From NCBI RefSeq assembly GCF_019799945.1, contig NZ_JABGCH010000009.1:98458-162457 (forward strand): DNA of 64,000 nt, given 5' to 3'. How positions within the stretch are numbered: position 1 is the first letter of the stretch; every line of letters starts with the position of its first letter. Below the pieces are notes generated by a model that was not told the origin of the DNA, searched no databases, and was given only the letters and a program-made list of their open reading frames with translations. Source of the stretch: Modestobacter marinus (GTDB lineage: Bacteria; Actinomycetota; Actinomycetes; Mycobacteriales; Geodermatophilaceae). The translations under genes were made by a program, and so were the position numbers. Below are positions 9,010-17,507 of this stretch, piece after piece.

Positions 9010-9315
9010 CGGCGCAGGGTAGCCTCTGGCGCTCCCGTGCTCGCCGGTTCCCCGAGACGCCGCGGTGCTCCGGATGTGTCGGTCCGCGCGCGGCGGGCAC
9101 AAACGGGGGCCGGACCGCGTTGGGGGGCTCGCCGGAGTGCAGTCCCGGGTCGCCGAGGCGGCGGTCCGGGACCACGGGCGGCCTCAGCAGTGAGGGCGCC
9201 ACAGGACCGACTCCCGGCCGTTGCCACGGCCGGCACGACCAGCCCGGAGCGCTGCGGCGCCGACGGCAGAGGAGCGGGCAGCGAGCCCGCGACGAGAGAA
9301 GAGAAGGGGCACCCC
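9010..9315. promoter_or_regulatory. Divergent promoter region between kinase and DUF4193 genes
   Basis: About 300 bases without a gene. For the minus-strand kinase gene, TACCCT (9016-9021) stands six bases before the GTG. For the plus-strand DUF4193 gene the ribosome binding site is GAGAAGAGAAGGGG just before 9316, but no clear promoter box is visible. Confidence 0.45.
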
Positions 9316-9618
9316 ATGGCCACCGACTACGACGCCCCGCGACGCAACGAGGTCGACGAGCTCGGCGAGGACTCCCTCGAGGAGCTCAAGGCGCGGCGGG
9401 CCGAGGCGCAGTCGTCCTCGGTCGACGTCGACGAGACCGACTTCAACGAGAACCTCGAGCTCCCCGGTGCGGACCTGTCCAACGAGGAGCTGACCGTCCG
9501 CGTGCTGCCCAAGCAGGAGGACGAGTTCACCTGTTCGCGCTGCTTCCTGGTGCAGCACCGCAGCCGGCTCGCCGCCACGAAGGGCGACCAGCTGTTCTGC
9601 CGGGACTGCGCGGCCTGA
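9316..9618 (+). CDS. DUF4193 family protein
   Basis: A 100-residue acidic protein of the actinobacterial DUF4193 family. It begins MATDYDAPRRNEVDELGEDS and ends with a zinc-ribbon pattern, FTCSRCFLV and FCRDCAA, with CxxC pairs about 25 residues apart. A strong purine-rich ribosome binding site precedes the ATG. The M. tuberculosis homologue Rv2699c is likewise between cei and dut. The function is unknown; the two CxxC pairs suggest zinc binding. Confidence 0.92.
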   Translation: MATDYDAPRRNEVDELGEDSLEELKARRAEAQSSSVDVDETDFNENLELPGADLSNEELTVRVLPKQEDEFTCSRCFLVQHRSRLAATKGDQLFCRDCAA

Positions 9619-9625
9619 TCCGCCG

Positions 9626-10549
9626 GTGAGCGAGCAGCCGCGTTCCTCCGTCCCACCCCGGGACGTCCCGCCGCCGCGCCCTGTCGGGCCGGCGGAGGGG
9701 CGGACCGGCGAGCCGGTCGAGGGAGAGGTCCTCGGGGGTTCCCCGAGCCTGGCCGACGCCGGACGTGCCCTGGCCGACGCGGTCGCCGGACTGCTCGGCC
9801 GGGAGGGTGCGCCCGGGACCGGCCGCTCCCGAGCCGGCGTGCGGACGTCGGACCGGAACGCGGCCGGGGTGCTGGCGGACGTGGTCGCCGCCCTCGGGGG
9901 TGCCGCGCGCAGCAGCCGCCGCGGCAGCGGCGCAGCCCGACCCCCGCGGGATGCCGCCTCCGGCTCGCTGCTGACCGACCTGCTCGACGCCGCCGCGCCC
10001 CGGTTGCCCATCCGGGACCGTGAGCGGCTGCGCCGGGCCTACCCCGGGGCGTCGGACGAGGAGATCGCCGACGCCCTCGTGGCCCGCGCGGCCCGGCTCA
10101 CCGGGGGGATCGGGGCCGCCACCGGCGGGCTGGCCGCCGCCCAGTGGATGGCCCCGCCGACCCTGCTCGCCGTACCGGTGGAGCTCGGGGCGCAGACCCT
10201 GCTGGTCGCCGCCGTGGAGATCGTCCTCATCGGCGAGCTGCACGAGCTCCACGGCCGCCCGGCGCCCGGCGACGCCCGCCGGCGCGCGCTGGCCTATCTG
10301 AACAGCTGGACCACGCAGTCCGCCGTCGGCTCCCGGCGCTCCACCGGCGTGATCTCCGCGCTGGGCGCCGCTGGAGCCGCGGCCCTCCAGCGTCAGGTGG
10401 CCCGCCGGCTGCGGCGCGGCAGGGGCGGGATGGGACCCCTGCTCGTCGGCGCGACCCTCGCCGCGCGGGCCAACCGCAAGGGCACCGCCGACCTGGCGCA
10501 GCGGGTGCTGGCCGACCTCCGCACCCCGCGGGCGCCCGGCCGGCCGTGA
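9626..10549 (+). CDS. Actinobacterial hypothetical protein with hydrophobic core
   Basis: 307 residues, unrecognised. The first 110 are Pro/Arg/Ala-rich and probably disordered. The centre has an arginine-rich amphipathic part (IRDRERLRRAYPGASDEEIA), then two hydrophobic stretches (GGIGAATGGLAAAQWM and LGAQTLLVAAVEIVLIGEL) that may insert in or lie on the membrane. The C-terminus is basic (RRLRRGRGG). The GTG start at 9626 is 7 bases after the DUF4193 stop, so the two are probably co-transcribed. It holds the position of a DUF3093 gene in mycobacteria but does not look like that family. Confidence 0.8.
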   Translation: MSEQPRSSVPPRDVPPPRPVGPAEGRTGEPVEGEVLGGSPSLADAGRALADAVAGLLGREGAPGTGRSRAGVRTSDRNAAGVLADVVAALGGAARSSRRGSGAARPPRDAASGSLLTDLLDAAAPRLPIRDRERLRRAYPGASDEEIADALVARAARLTGGIGAATGGLAAAQWMAPPTLLAVPVELGAQTLLVAAVEIVLIGELHELHGRPAPGDARRRALAYLNSWTTQSAVGSRRSTGVISALGAAGAAALQRQVARRLRRGRGGMGPLLVGATLAARANRKGTADLAQRVLADLRTPRAPGRP

Positions 10550-10587
10550 CCGGGGCGGCGCTCCGCACGCGCGGCGGGCGGCGCGGC

Positions 10588-10593
10588 TAGCCT
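10588..10593 (+). promoter_or_regulatory. -10-like box directly before dut
   Basis: TAGCCT is followed by seven bases and the GTG start of dut, with no Shine-Dalgarno sequence between, the layout of a leaderless mRNA. Confidence 0.45.
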
Positions 10594-10600
10594 CGCCGCC

Positions 10601-11152
10601 GTGCCCGAACCACTCGCCCGCACCTCCTCCGTCGGGACCTCCGGAGCCGGAGCCGCCCCGGCCGGCGGCTCCGTCGACGTGCCCGTGCTGCTGACCGTGC
10701 CCGGCGCGGTCCCCCCGGCCTACGCGCTGCCCGGTGACGCCGGCGCGGACCTGTGCCTGGCTGAGGACGTCGAGCTCGCGCCGCACCAGCGGGCGCTCGT
10801 CGGTACGGGGGTCGCCGTCGCCATCCCCGAGGGCCACGCCGGGTTCGTCCACCCCCGCTCGGGGCTCGCCCACCGGCTGGGGCTCAGCCTGGTCAACGCC
10901 CCGGGGACCATCGACGCGGGGTACCGGGGGGAGATCAAGGTCAACCTGGTCAACCTGGACCCCACGCGCACGATCCAGCTGCAGCGCGGTGACCGGGTGG
11001 CCCAGCTCGTCGTGCAGCCGGTGGTCCGGGCCCGCTTCCTGCCCGTGGCCGAGCTGCCCGCCAGCGAGCGTGGCAGCGGCGGGCACGGTTCCACCGGGGG
11101 CGCGGACGCACTCGCCGCCCCTCCCACCTCGACCCTGGAAGGACGCGCCTGA
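10601..11152 (+). CDS. dut: dUTP diphosphatase
   Basis: A 183-residue trimeric-type dUTPase that hydrolyses dUTP to dUMP and pyrophosphate. All five motifs are present: PGDAGADL (about 45), HPRSGLA (about 85), [14 protein letters not shown] (about 105, catalytic Asp), GDRVAQLVV (about 130) and [10 protein letters not shown] (about 155). His replaces the more common Phe in motif 5, as I recall for mycobacterial dUTPases, so this is not a defect. About 25 extra N-terminal residues precede the fold; a later start is possible. DUF3710 follows after one base, as in mycobacteria. Confidence 0.96.
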   Translation: MPEPLARTSSVGTSGAGAAPAGGSVDVPVLLTVPGAVPPAYALPGDAGADLCLAEDVELAPHQRALVGTGVAVAIPEGHAGFVHPRSGLAHRLGLSLVNAPGTIDAGYRGEIKVNLVNLDPTRTIQLQRGDRVAQLVVQPVVRARFLPVAELPASERGSGGHGSTGGADALAAPPTSTLEGRA

Positions 11153-11153
11153 C

Positions 11154-11882
11154 ATGCCGTTCGGACACCGGCGCAACCGGATCGACCGCAGCCTGCGGGA
11201 ACGCGGGGTGCCCCCGGAGCCGCAGCAGCGTGAGCGTGAGGAGCTGGCCACCGACGGGCCGTGGGACCAGGCCGACGCACCCGCGGACGGCCTGCCCCGC
11301 GTCGACCTGGGCGCACTGCGCGTGCCGGCGCTGAAGGGCACGGAGCTGCGGGTCGACGTCAACCAGCAGCAGCAGGTGATCGGTGCCACGCTGCGCGCGG
11401 GGGAGTCGCTGCTCCAGCTGTCGGTGTTCGCCGCGCCGCGGGCCGGCGGGCTCTGGGACGACATCCGCGTCGAGCTGGCGAAGAGCGCCAGCGGCCAGGG
11501 GGCCTCGCTCACCGAGGTCGAGGGGCCGTTCGGCACCGAGCTCGCCGGCACCGTCCTCGTGCAGCAGCCCCCGCAGCCGGGCCAGCCCGCGGCCAAGCCG
11601 GTGCGCCGGCCGGCCCGTTTCCTCGGTGTCGACGGCCCGCGGTGGTTCCTGCGCGGCATGATCAGCGGCCCCGCGGCCACCGCGGCGGGGGACGCCAGCC
11701 TGCTCGAGGAGGCCTTCCGGGCGGTCGTCGTCGTCCGGGGGAGCGCGCCCATGCCGGTGCGCGACCCGCTGCCGCTGACCCTGCCGCCGCAGGCGGCCGA
11801 GCAGCTGGCGCGCCGGCAGGCGGCCGGGTCCCGGCCTCCCGGCGGTCCGGCCGGTCCGGCCGGTCCCGGCAGCGCCGGGTGA
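11154..11882 (+). CDS. DUF3710 family protein
   Basis: A 242-residue protein of actinobacterial family DUF3710. A basic N-terminal tail (FGHRRNRIDRSLRERG) precedes a compact domain with VDLGALRVPALKGTELRVD, LQLSVFAAPRAGGLWDDI and GPRWFLRGMISG. The last 30 residues are Pro/Gly-rich. It starts at ATG 11154, one base after dut, and overlaps the next gene by four bases (GTGA). Rv2696c is the syntenic counterpart. No biochemical role is established. Confidence 0.92.
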   Translation: MPFGHRRNRIDRSLRERGVPPEPQQREREELATDGPWDQADAPADGLPRVDLGALRVPALKGTELRVDVNQQQQVIGATLRAGESLLQLSVFAAPRAGGLWDDIRVELAKSASGQGASLTEVEGPFGTELAGTVLVQQPPQPGQPAAKPVRRPARFLGVDGPRWFLRGMISGPAATAAGDASLLEEAFRAVVVVRGSAPMPVRDPLPLTLPPQAAEQLARRQAAGSRPPGGPAGPAGPGSAG

Positions 11883-12685
11883 CCGCCGTCGCCGCCCCGG
11901 TCACCCGCTCGTACGGACCGCACCGCGACCAGTTCCTCGAGCTCACCCTCCCGGCGGGGGAGGAGCCGGTGCCGGTGGTCGGGGTCGTGCACGGCGGCTT
12001 CTGGCGGGCCCGGTACGGCATCGAGCTGGCCCGCCCGCTGGCCGCGGACCTGGCCGACCGCGGCTGGGCCGCCGTGGCCGTCGAGTACCGGCGGGTCGGG
12101 GGCGACGGCGGCTGGCCGGCGACGCTGCAGGACGTGGCCGCAGCCCTCGACGCGCTGCCGGACCTGCCGGGCGCGGAGCGGCTGGACCTCACCGACGTCA
12201 CCGTCGTCGGCCACTCGGCCGGTGGGCACCTCGCCGCCTGGGCCGCCGGCCGGGGCCGGCTGCCGGACGGCGCCCCCGGTGCCGGGCCGCGGGTGCCGGT
12301 GGGCGCCGCGGTCCTGCAGGCCGGCGTGCTGGACCTCGCCGCCGCGGTGGACGCCGACCTGGGCAGCGGCGCCACGGTGGCCTTCCTCGGTGGCGGGCCG
12401 GCGGACGTGCCCGGCCGGTACGCCGCGGCCGACCCGGTGCGGCTGCTGCCCTCCGGCGCCGCGGTGCTGTGCGTGCACGGGGCCGCCGACACGACCGTGC
12501 CGCCGGAGCAGAGCGAGCGCTACGCGGCCGCGGCCCGGGCGGCCGGGGACGACGTCGCGGTCGTCGTCGTCCCCGGTGACCACATGGCCGTCATCGACCC
12601 GGCCGGTGCGGCCTGGCGGCACGTGCTCGATTGGCTGGCCGGCCGTCGGACAGTGCCCGCGGGCCGCACTACGCTGGAGCCGTGA
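11879..12685 (+). CDS. Alpha/beta hydrolase (esterase/dienelactone-hydrolase type)
   Basis: A 268-residue serine hydrolase. The oxyanion HGGFW occurs near residue 33, the nucleophile elbow VVGHSAGGHLAAW near 107, and the acid/base pair in CVHGAADTTVPPEQS and GDHMAVIDPAG near the end. The GTG start overlaps the DUF3710 stop by four bases and the next gene overlaps this stop by four, so translation is coupled. Rv2695 sits at the equivalent place. The substrate cannot be told from sequence. Confidence 0.9.
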   Translation: MTAVAAPVTRSYGPHRDQFLELTLPAGEEPVPVVGVVHGGFWRARYGIELARPLAADLADRGWAAVAVEYRRVGGDGGWPATLQDVAAALDALPDLPGAERLDLTDVTVVGHSAGGHLAAWAAGRGRLPDGAPGAGPRVPVGAAVLQAGVLDLAAAVDADLGSGATVAFLGGGPADVPGRYAAADPVRLLPSGAAVLCVHGAADTTVPPEQSERYAAAARAAGDDVAVVVVPGDHMAVIDPAGAAWRHVLDWLAGRRTVPAGRTTLEP

Positions 12686-13080
12686 CGGAGACCAGGCCCG
12701 CAGCCGCTCAACCAGCCACCCGCGGCTGGTTGTCCCGGGCGTTGCAGAAGCTCACCGCGGACGACCAGACGGTCGACGCCCAGGAGCTCCAGTCCGACGT
12801 CGCCTCCTCCGGGTGTGCCCCGGTGAGCAGCTGCCGCAAGGGGCAGGTGGTCACCGTGACCGGCCGGCTGAAGTCCGTCGTCTACACACCGCGGGAGACC
12901 GTCCCGACCCTGGAGGCCGAGCTGTTCGACGGCTCCGGGTCGGTGACCCTCGTCTGGCTGGGCCGCCGGCGCATCCCCGGCATCGAGCCGGGGCGCCGGC
13001 TGACCGCCCGCGGTCGCTTTGCCGCCTTCGACGGGCAGCGGGTCATCTACAACCCCTGGTACGAGCTGGGCGCCGGGTGA
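12682..13080 (+). CDS. OB-fold nucleic-acid-binding protein
   Basis: A 132-residue protein with an OB-fold nucleic acid binding domain: GQVVTVTGRLKSVVYTP, ELFDGSGSVTLVWLGRRRI and RRLTARGRFAAFDGQRVIYN are the expected strands. The order matches the Rv2694c family. GTG at 12682 overlaps the hydrolase stop; TACGCT six bases upstream (12670-12675) could additionally give a leaderless transcript. A partner nucleic acid is not known. Confidence 0.88.
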   Translation: MTETRPAAAQPATRGWLSRALQKLTADDQTVDAQELQSDVASSGCAPVSSCRKGQVVTVTGRLKSVVYTPRETVPTLEAELFDGSGSVTLVWLGRRRIPGIEPGRRLTARGRFAAFDGQRVIYNPWYELGAG

Positions 13081-13087
13081 CCTGCGC

Positions 13088-13900
13088 GTGACGGAGGCGC
13101 CCGCGGGGGAGGGCCGGGACGGGGCGACCAGCCCCACCTTCGACCGGCACCTGGTGCTCGAGCAGCTCGGTGGCTGGCGGGGCATGGTCGACGCGTCGCT
13201 GCCCACGGTGGCGTTCATCGTCGCCAACTCCGTCGGCGGTCTGACGGTGGGCATCTGGGCGGCGGCCGGCGCCGCCGTCCTGGTGTTCCTGCTGCGCCTG
13301 CTCCGCCGGGAGACCGTGCAGCAGGCCGTCAGCGGCCTGTTCGCCGTCGGCATCGCGGTGGCCATCGCCGCGTACTCCGGCCAGGCCCGCGACTTCTTCG
13401 CCCTGGGCATCCTGCGCAACGCCGGCATCGGCGTCGTCCTGCTCGGCTCGCTGCTGGTCCGCCGTCCGCTGGTCGGGGTCGTCGCCGAGTTCCTGGCCCC
13501 CAGCCACCTGGGCGCGATGGCCTCGCACCGGCTGCCCTCGCTGCGCGGCGGACTGCGCCGGGAGCGGCCGCTGCAGGCCGTCGGTGAGGCCACCGCCGCG
13601 GCGACCAGACGCGAGCCGGACGCCGAGCCCGAACGGCACTGGCGCGACGACCCCCGGATGCTGCGCGCCTACGGCTGGCTCACCGTGCTGTGGGGCGGGG
13701 TGTTCCTGCTCCGCGCGGCGGTCCAGGGATTCCTGTACTGGCGCAACGAGGTCGAGTGGCTGGGCACCTCGTCGCTGCTGCTGGGCCTCCCGCTCACCGC
13801 CGTCGAGCTGGTGGTGACCCTGTGGGTGGTCTCCCGGCTGCACCGGCACCGCTCGGACACCGACGCGCCGTCCGACGGCCAGGAGCGCCCGGCCGCCTGA
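13088..13900 (+). CDS. DUF3159 family membrane protein
   Basis: A 270-residue membrane protein with about five hydrophobic helices (ASLPTVAFIVANSVGGLTV, WAAAGAAVLVFLLRLL, SGLFAVGIAVAIAAYSG, GIGVVLLGSLLVRRP, WLTVLWGGVFLLRAAVQ) separated by a cytoplasmic Arg/Glu-rich loop. DUF3159 is actinobacterial and often follows the OB-fold gene, as here (Rv2693c in mycobacteria). GTG at 13088 is the only plausible start, since the upstream frame lacks ATG or GTG close by. The role is unknown; a transport or envelope role would be guesswork. Confidence 0.88.
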   Translation: MTEAPAGEGRDGATSPTFDRHLVLEQLGGWRGMVDASLPTVAFIVANSVGGLTVGIWAAAGAAVLVFLLRLLRRETVQQAVSGLFAVGIAVAIAAYSGQARDFFALGILRNAGIGVVLLGSLLVRRPLVGVVAEFLAPSHLGAMASHRLPSLRGGLRRERPLQAVGEATAAATRREPDAEPERHWRDDPRMLRAYGWLTVLWGGVFLLRAAVQGFLYWRNEVEWLGTSSLLLGLPLTAVELVVTLWVVSRLHRHRSDTDAPSDGQERPAA

Positions 13901-13902
13901 AG

Positions 13903-13958
13903 AAGGACCCCGTTCTCCTCACCCCTCGCGCGCTCGGGGCGAGCCGCTGAACGGGGCC
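13903..13958. repeat. Terminator-like dispersed hairpin element, copy A
   Basis: Begins AAGGACCCCGTTC and ends GAACGGGGCC. Arms 13905-13915 and 13949-13958 pair with one bulge, with a second small stem-like centre (CTCGCGCGCTCG). It lies between the convergent DUF3159 and ceoC genes, so it can end both transcripts. It aligns over its full length with the element at 17506-17563, with arm bases changed in compensating pairs. Confidence 0.65.
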
Positions 13959-14624
13959 TCAGGCGCCGCCGCCGCCCATCGTCTTCTGCAGCTGCTCCTC
14001 GATGTCCCCGTGGGTGACGAACAGGAGCTCGTCGCCGGCCTCGAGCGGCTCGTCGGCGTCGGGGGTGATGACCCGGTCGCCGCGCAGGATCGTGGTCAGC
14101 ACCGTCTCGCGCGGCAGCGGGACCTCGCTCACCGGTCGGCCCACCCACGGGGTGTCCTCGGCGAGGGTGATCTCCACGAGGTTGGCCGCGCCCTTCCGGA
14201 AGCTCATCAGCCGCACGACGTCGCCGACGGTCACCGCCTCCTCGACGAGGGCGGCGAGCACCCGGGGCGTGGAGACCGCGACGTCGACACCCCACGCCTC
14301 GGTGTAGAGCCACTCGTTGCGCGGGTCCTTGACCCGGGCGACCACGCGGTTGACCGCGAACTCGGTCTTCGCCAGCAGCGAGACGACCAGGTTGGCCTTG
14401 TCGTCACCGGTCGCGGCGATCACCACGTCGCAGGTGGCGAGCTGGGCCTCCTCCAGGGAGGACACCTCGCACGCGTCGGCCTGCACCCACTCGGCGCCGG
14501 GAACGGCCCGTGGCTTCACCCGGGAGCCGTTCTTCTCGATCAGCATGACGCTGTGGCCGTTGCCGAGCAGCTCCCCGGCGATGGACCGGCCGACGGCGCC
14601 GGCGCCGACGATGGCGACGCGCAT
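13959..14624 (-). CDS. ceoC: TrkA-type potassium channel/transporter regulatory subunit
   Basis: A 221-residue RCK protein: Rossmann N-domain beginning MRVAIVGAGAVGRSIAGELL with Glu/Asp after the second strand (LIEKNGSRVK), then a TrkA_C (RCK_C) domain near 140-215 (LVEITLAEDTPWVGRPVSEV). Such subunits bind NAD(H) and gate K+ uptake. Its start overlaps the ceoB stop (TGATG), so they are translated together. A KimA-like K+ permease gene diverges next to them. The gene names follow the mycobacterial pair Rv2692/Rv2691. Confidence 0.92.
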   Translation of the reverse strand: MRVAIVGAGAVGRSIAGELLGNGHSVMLIEKNGSRVKPRAVPGAEWVQADACEVSSLEEAQLATCDVVIAATGDDKANLVVSLLAKTEFAVNRVVARVKDPRNEWLYTEAWGVDVAVSTPRVLAALVEEAVTVGDVVRLMSFRKGAANLVEITLAEDTPWVGRPVSEVPLPRETVLTTILRGDRVITPDADEPLEAGDELLFVTHGDIEEQLQKTMGGGGA

Positions 14625-15292
14625 CAGCGGTGCCCTCCCACATGACCGTGCTCCACCGTCTGGTGCACCCGGTCGGTGAGCTCGTCGGTGGCGGCGACGA
14701 CGAGGTGGTCGCCGGACTGCAGCACGGTGGACGACGTGGGCAGCAGGGCCTCGCCGAAGCGGACGAGCCAGGCGGCGCGGGCCCCGGAGGCGTTCTCCAG
14801 CTCCGTCAACGGCCGGCCGACCCAGCCGTCGGTGACGGTGAGCCGCATGAGCAGGACCTTCCCGGTCGGCTCCCGCCAGACCTCGCTGACCTTGACCGAC
14901 AGCAGCTCGCGCATCAGGCGGTTCACCGTCCACGGGACGGTGGCCACGCTCGGGATGCCCATCCGCTCGTAGACCTCGGCGCGCTTGGAGTCGTAGATCC
15001 GGGCCACGACGTGCTCGACGCCGAACGTCTCCCGCGCCACCCGGGCGCTGATGATGTTGGAGTTGTCGCCGCTGCTGACCGCGGCGAACGCGCCGGCCGA
15101 GTCGATGCCGGCGTCGAGCAGGGTCTGCCGGTCGAACCCGAGCCCGGTCACCTGGCGACCGCCGAACTCCGGCCCCAGCCGGCGGAAGGCCTCCGGGTCC
15201 TGGTCGATGACCGCGACACTGTGGCCGATCGCCTCGAGACGCCGGGCGATCGCCGAGCCGACCCGGCCGCAGCCCATCACGACCACGTGCAC
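14624..15292 (-). CDS. ceoB: TrkA-type potassium transport regulatory subunit
   Basis: A 222-residue RCK protein paralogous to ceoC. The Rossmann motif HVVVMGCGRVGSAIARRLE is at the N-terminus, with the acidic ribose ligand in VIDQDPEAF; SSGDNSNIISARVARE and VARIYDSKRAEVYERMGIP follow, then a TrkA_C domain (LTVTDGWVGRPLTELE). GTG at 15292 is chosen because it begins the first Rossmann strand and TGGAACAG precedes it. It is divergent from the APC permease gene (178 bases between). Confidence 0.92.
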   Translation of the reverse strand: MHVVVMGCGRVGSAIARRLEAIGHSVAVIDQDPEAFRRLGPEFGGRQVTGLGFDRQTLLDAGIDSAGAFAAVSSGDNSNIISARVARETFGVEHVVARIYDSKRAEVYERMGIPSVATVPWTVNRLMRELLSVKVSEVWREPTGKVLLMRLTVTDGWVGRPLTELENASGARAAWLVRFGEALLPTSSTVLQSGDHLVVAATDELTDRVHQTVEHGHVGGHR

Positions 15293-15458
15293 CTGTTCCA
15301 CCCCACCTGGTCGACCCGCGTCGCCCGGTCCGATCACTCGGGCGTACAGCGCGCGAACGTACACCTGGAACCGACCCGCGGGCGGTGGGCGGGGCCGTGT
15401 CAGGGACCCGGGGGAGTGAGGTCGCCCGCACTCGCGGCACGCGAGGCTGCGGCGTCCG

Positions 15459-15464
15459 TACCAT
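15459..15464 (+). promoter_or_regulatory. -10-like box before the KimA-like permease gene
   Basis: TACCAT followed by six bases and GTG; no Shine-Dalgarno sequence intervenes, which suggests a leaderless transcript. Confidence 0.45.
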
Positions 15465-15470
15465 CGCCGC

Positions 15471-17507
15471 GTGCCATCCCTGTCCGACCTCGGACAACTG
15501 CCCAAACGCCTCGTGCTCGGCCGGCCGGTCCGCAGTGACCGGGCCGGTGAGTCGTTGCTCCCCAAGCGCCTGGCGCTGCCCATCTTCGCCAGCGACCCGC
15601 TGTCGTCCGTGGCGTACGCGACGCAGGAGATCCTGCTCATCCTGACGCTGGCCGGGACGGCGTTCCTCTTCCTGGCCCCGTGGCTGGCGGCGCTGGTCGT
15701 GCTGCTGCTGGTCGTCGTCGTGCTCTCCTACCGGCAGGTGGTGCACGCCTACCCCTCCGGTGGCGGCGACTACGAGGTCGCCATGAAGAACCACGGCCAG
15801 TTCGCCGGTCTGGTGGTGGCCAGCGCGCTGCTCACCGACTACGTGCTGACGGTCGCGGTGTCGGTGAGCTCGGGCACCGACAACATCATCTCGGCGTTCC
15901 CCTCGCTGGACGAGCACCGCGTGGCCATCGCCGTCTCCCTGGTCGTGCTGCTGGTGGCGGCGAACCTGCGCGGGGTGCGGGAGTCCGGCAAGACCTTCGC
16001 CGTCCCGACGTACCTGTTCATCAGCGGGATCCTGGTGATGGTCGTCACCGGCCTGGTCCGGGACTTCCTCACCGACAACCCGGTGGTCGCCGAGAGCGCC
16101 GGGTACTCGATCGAGGCCGAGCCCGGGTACACCCAGCTGACCGGGCTGGCGCTGATCTTCTTCGCGCTGCGGGCCTTCGCCTCCGGCTGCACCGCGCTCA
16201 CCGGGGTGGAGGCGATCGCCAACGGTGTGCCCGCGTTCAGGCCGCCGAAGAGCCGGAACGCCGCCACCACCCTGGCGCTGATGGGCGGCATCGCAGCGAC
16301 GATGTTCGTCGGCGTGACCGCCCTCGCGCTGCTCGGTGACGTCAAGTACGTCCAGCACCCCTGCGACCTGGTCGGCTTCGCGAACTGCGCGACCGAGCCG
16401 CAGCGGACCGTCATCGCCCAGGTCGCCGCGGCGACCTTCGGCGGACCGAGCTCGCTCGGCTTCTACTACGTGCAGGCCGTCACCGCGCTGGTGCTGATCC
16501 TCGCCGCCAACACCGCGTTCAACGGGTTCCCCCTGCTGGGCTCGGTGCTCGCGCAGGACCGGTTCATGCCGCGCCAGCTGCACACCCGCGGCGACAAGCT
16601 GGTCTACAGCAACGGCATCCTGCTGCTCGCCGGGTTCGCCGTCCTGCTCCTGGTTGCGTTCGAGGCCGACTCCACGCAGTTGATCCAGATGTACATCGTC
16701 GGCGTCTTCACCAGCTTCACCATCGGGCAGTGGGGCATGGTGCGGCACTGGAACCGCGACCTGCGCGCCGCGACCGATCCCGCGGCCCGGCGGCGCATGC
16801 AGCGCTCCCGGGTGATCAACACGATCGGTGGCACGCTGACGACCGTGGTGCTGGCCATCGTGGTCGTCACCAAGTTCGTCTCCGGCGCGTGGATCGTCAT
16901 CTGCGCGATGCCGCTGATCCTGCTGCTGATGAAGTCGATCAACCGGCACTACTCGCACGTCGCCAGCCAGCTGATCCCGGACAGCGACGCGCGGATGAGG
17001 CCCAGCAAGGTGCACGCGGTCGTGCTGGTGTCCAAGGTCCACAAGCCTACCCTGCGGGCGCTGGCCTTCGCCCGGGCCACCCGGCCGGACGTGCTCACCG
17101 CGCTCACGGTGAACGTGGACGACGCCGAGACCCGCGCCCTGCAGGCCGACTGGGAGCGCTACGACGTCCCGGTGCCGCTGACCGTGCTGGACTCGCCCTT
17201 CCGCGAGATCACCCGCCCGGTGCTCGACTTCGTCAAGGACATCCGGCGCTCGAGCCCGCGGGAGCTCGTGGTGGTGTTCGTGCCGCACTACGTGGTCGGG
17301 CACTGGTGGGAGAACCTGCTGCACAACCAGAGCGCCCTGCGGCTGCGCACCCGGCTGCAGTTCCTCCCCGGCGTGATGATCACCAGCGTGCCGTGGCAGC
17401 TGGAGAGCTCCCTCGACCACGCGCCCCTCAACGGGGCCGGCGGCCCGGCGCCCGGCGACCTGCGCCGCGGGCTGACCGACGAGATGGAACAGACCCCCTA
17501 TGGGTAA
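15471..17507 (+). CDS. APC superfamily permease, KimA-like potassium importer
   Basis: A 678-residue integral membrane protein with about 12 helices in residues 40-480 and a 190-residue cytoplasmic C-terminal domain. The N-terminus (GRPVRSDRAGESLLPKRLAL, then ASDPLSSVAYATQEILLI), HAYPSGGGDYEV and LTDYVLTVAVSVSSGTDNI resemble the Bacillus KimA (YdaO) K+/H+ symporter more than amino acid permeases. The neighbouring divergent ceoB-ceoC RCK subunits support potassium transport. Automatic annotation would call it an amino acid permease. The K+ role is inference. Its stop overlaps the following methyltransferase start by eight bases. Confidence 0.85.
   Translation: MPSLSDLGQLPKRLVLGRPVRSDRAGESLLPKRLALPIFASDPLSSVAYATQEILLILTLAGTAFLFLAPWLAALVVLLLVVVVLSYRQVVHAYPSGGGDYEVAMKNHGQFAGLVVASALLTDYVLTVAVSVSSGTDNIISAFPSLDEHRVAIAVSLVVLLVAANLRGVRESGKTFAVPTYLFISGILVMVVTGLVRDFLTDNPVVAESAGYSIEAEPGYTQLTGLALIFFALRAFASGCTALTGVEAIANGVPAFRPPKSRNAATTLALMGGIAATMFVGVTALALLGDVKYVQHPCDLVGFANCATEPQRTVIAQVAAATFGGPSSLGFYYVQAVTALVLILAANTAFNGFPLLGSVLAQDRFMPRQLHTRGDKLVYSNGILLLAGFAVLLLVAFEADSTQLIQMYIVGVFTSFTIGQWGMVRHWNRDLRAATDPAARRRMQRSRVINTIGGTLTTVVLAIVVVTKFVSGAWIVICAMPLILLLMKSINRHYSHVASQLIPDSDARMRPSKVHAVVLVSKVHKPTLRALAFARATRPDVLTALTVNVDDAETRALQADWERYDVPVPLTVLDSPFREITRPVLDFVKDIRRSSPRELVVVFVPHYVVGHWWENLLHNQSALRLRTRLQFLPGVMITSVPWQLESSLDHAPLNGAGGPAPGDLRRGLTDEMEQTPYG

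Noticed and set aside
9010-9315. Possible small gene between the kinase and DUF4193
   Set aside because: Frames lack starts with ribosome binding sites and show no consistent third-position bias; read as divergent promoter DNA.
11071-11100. His instead of Phe in dUTPase motif 5 ([10 protein letters not shown])
   Set aside because: As I recall mycobacterial dUTPases also carry His there, so it is a lineage norm rather than a lesion.
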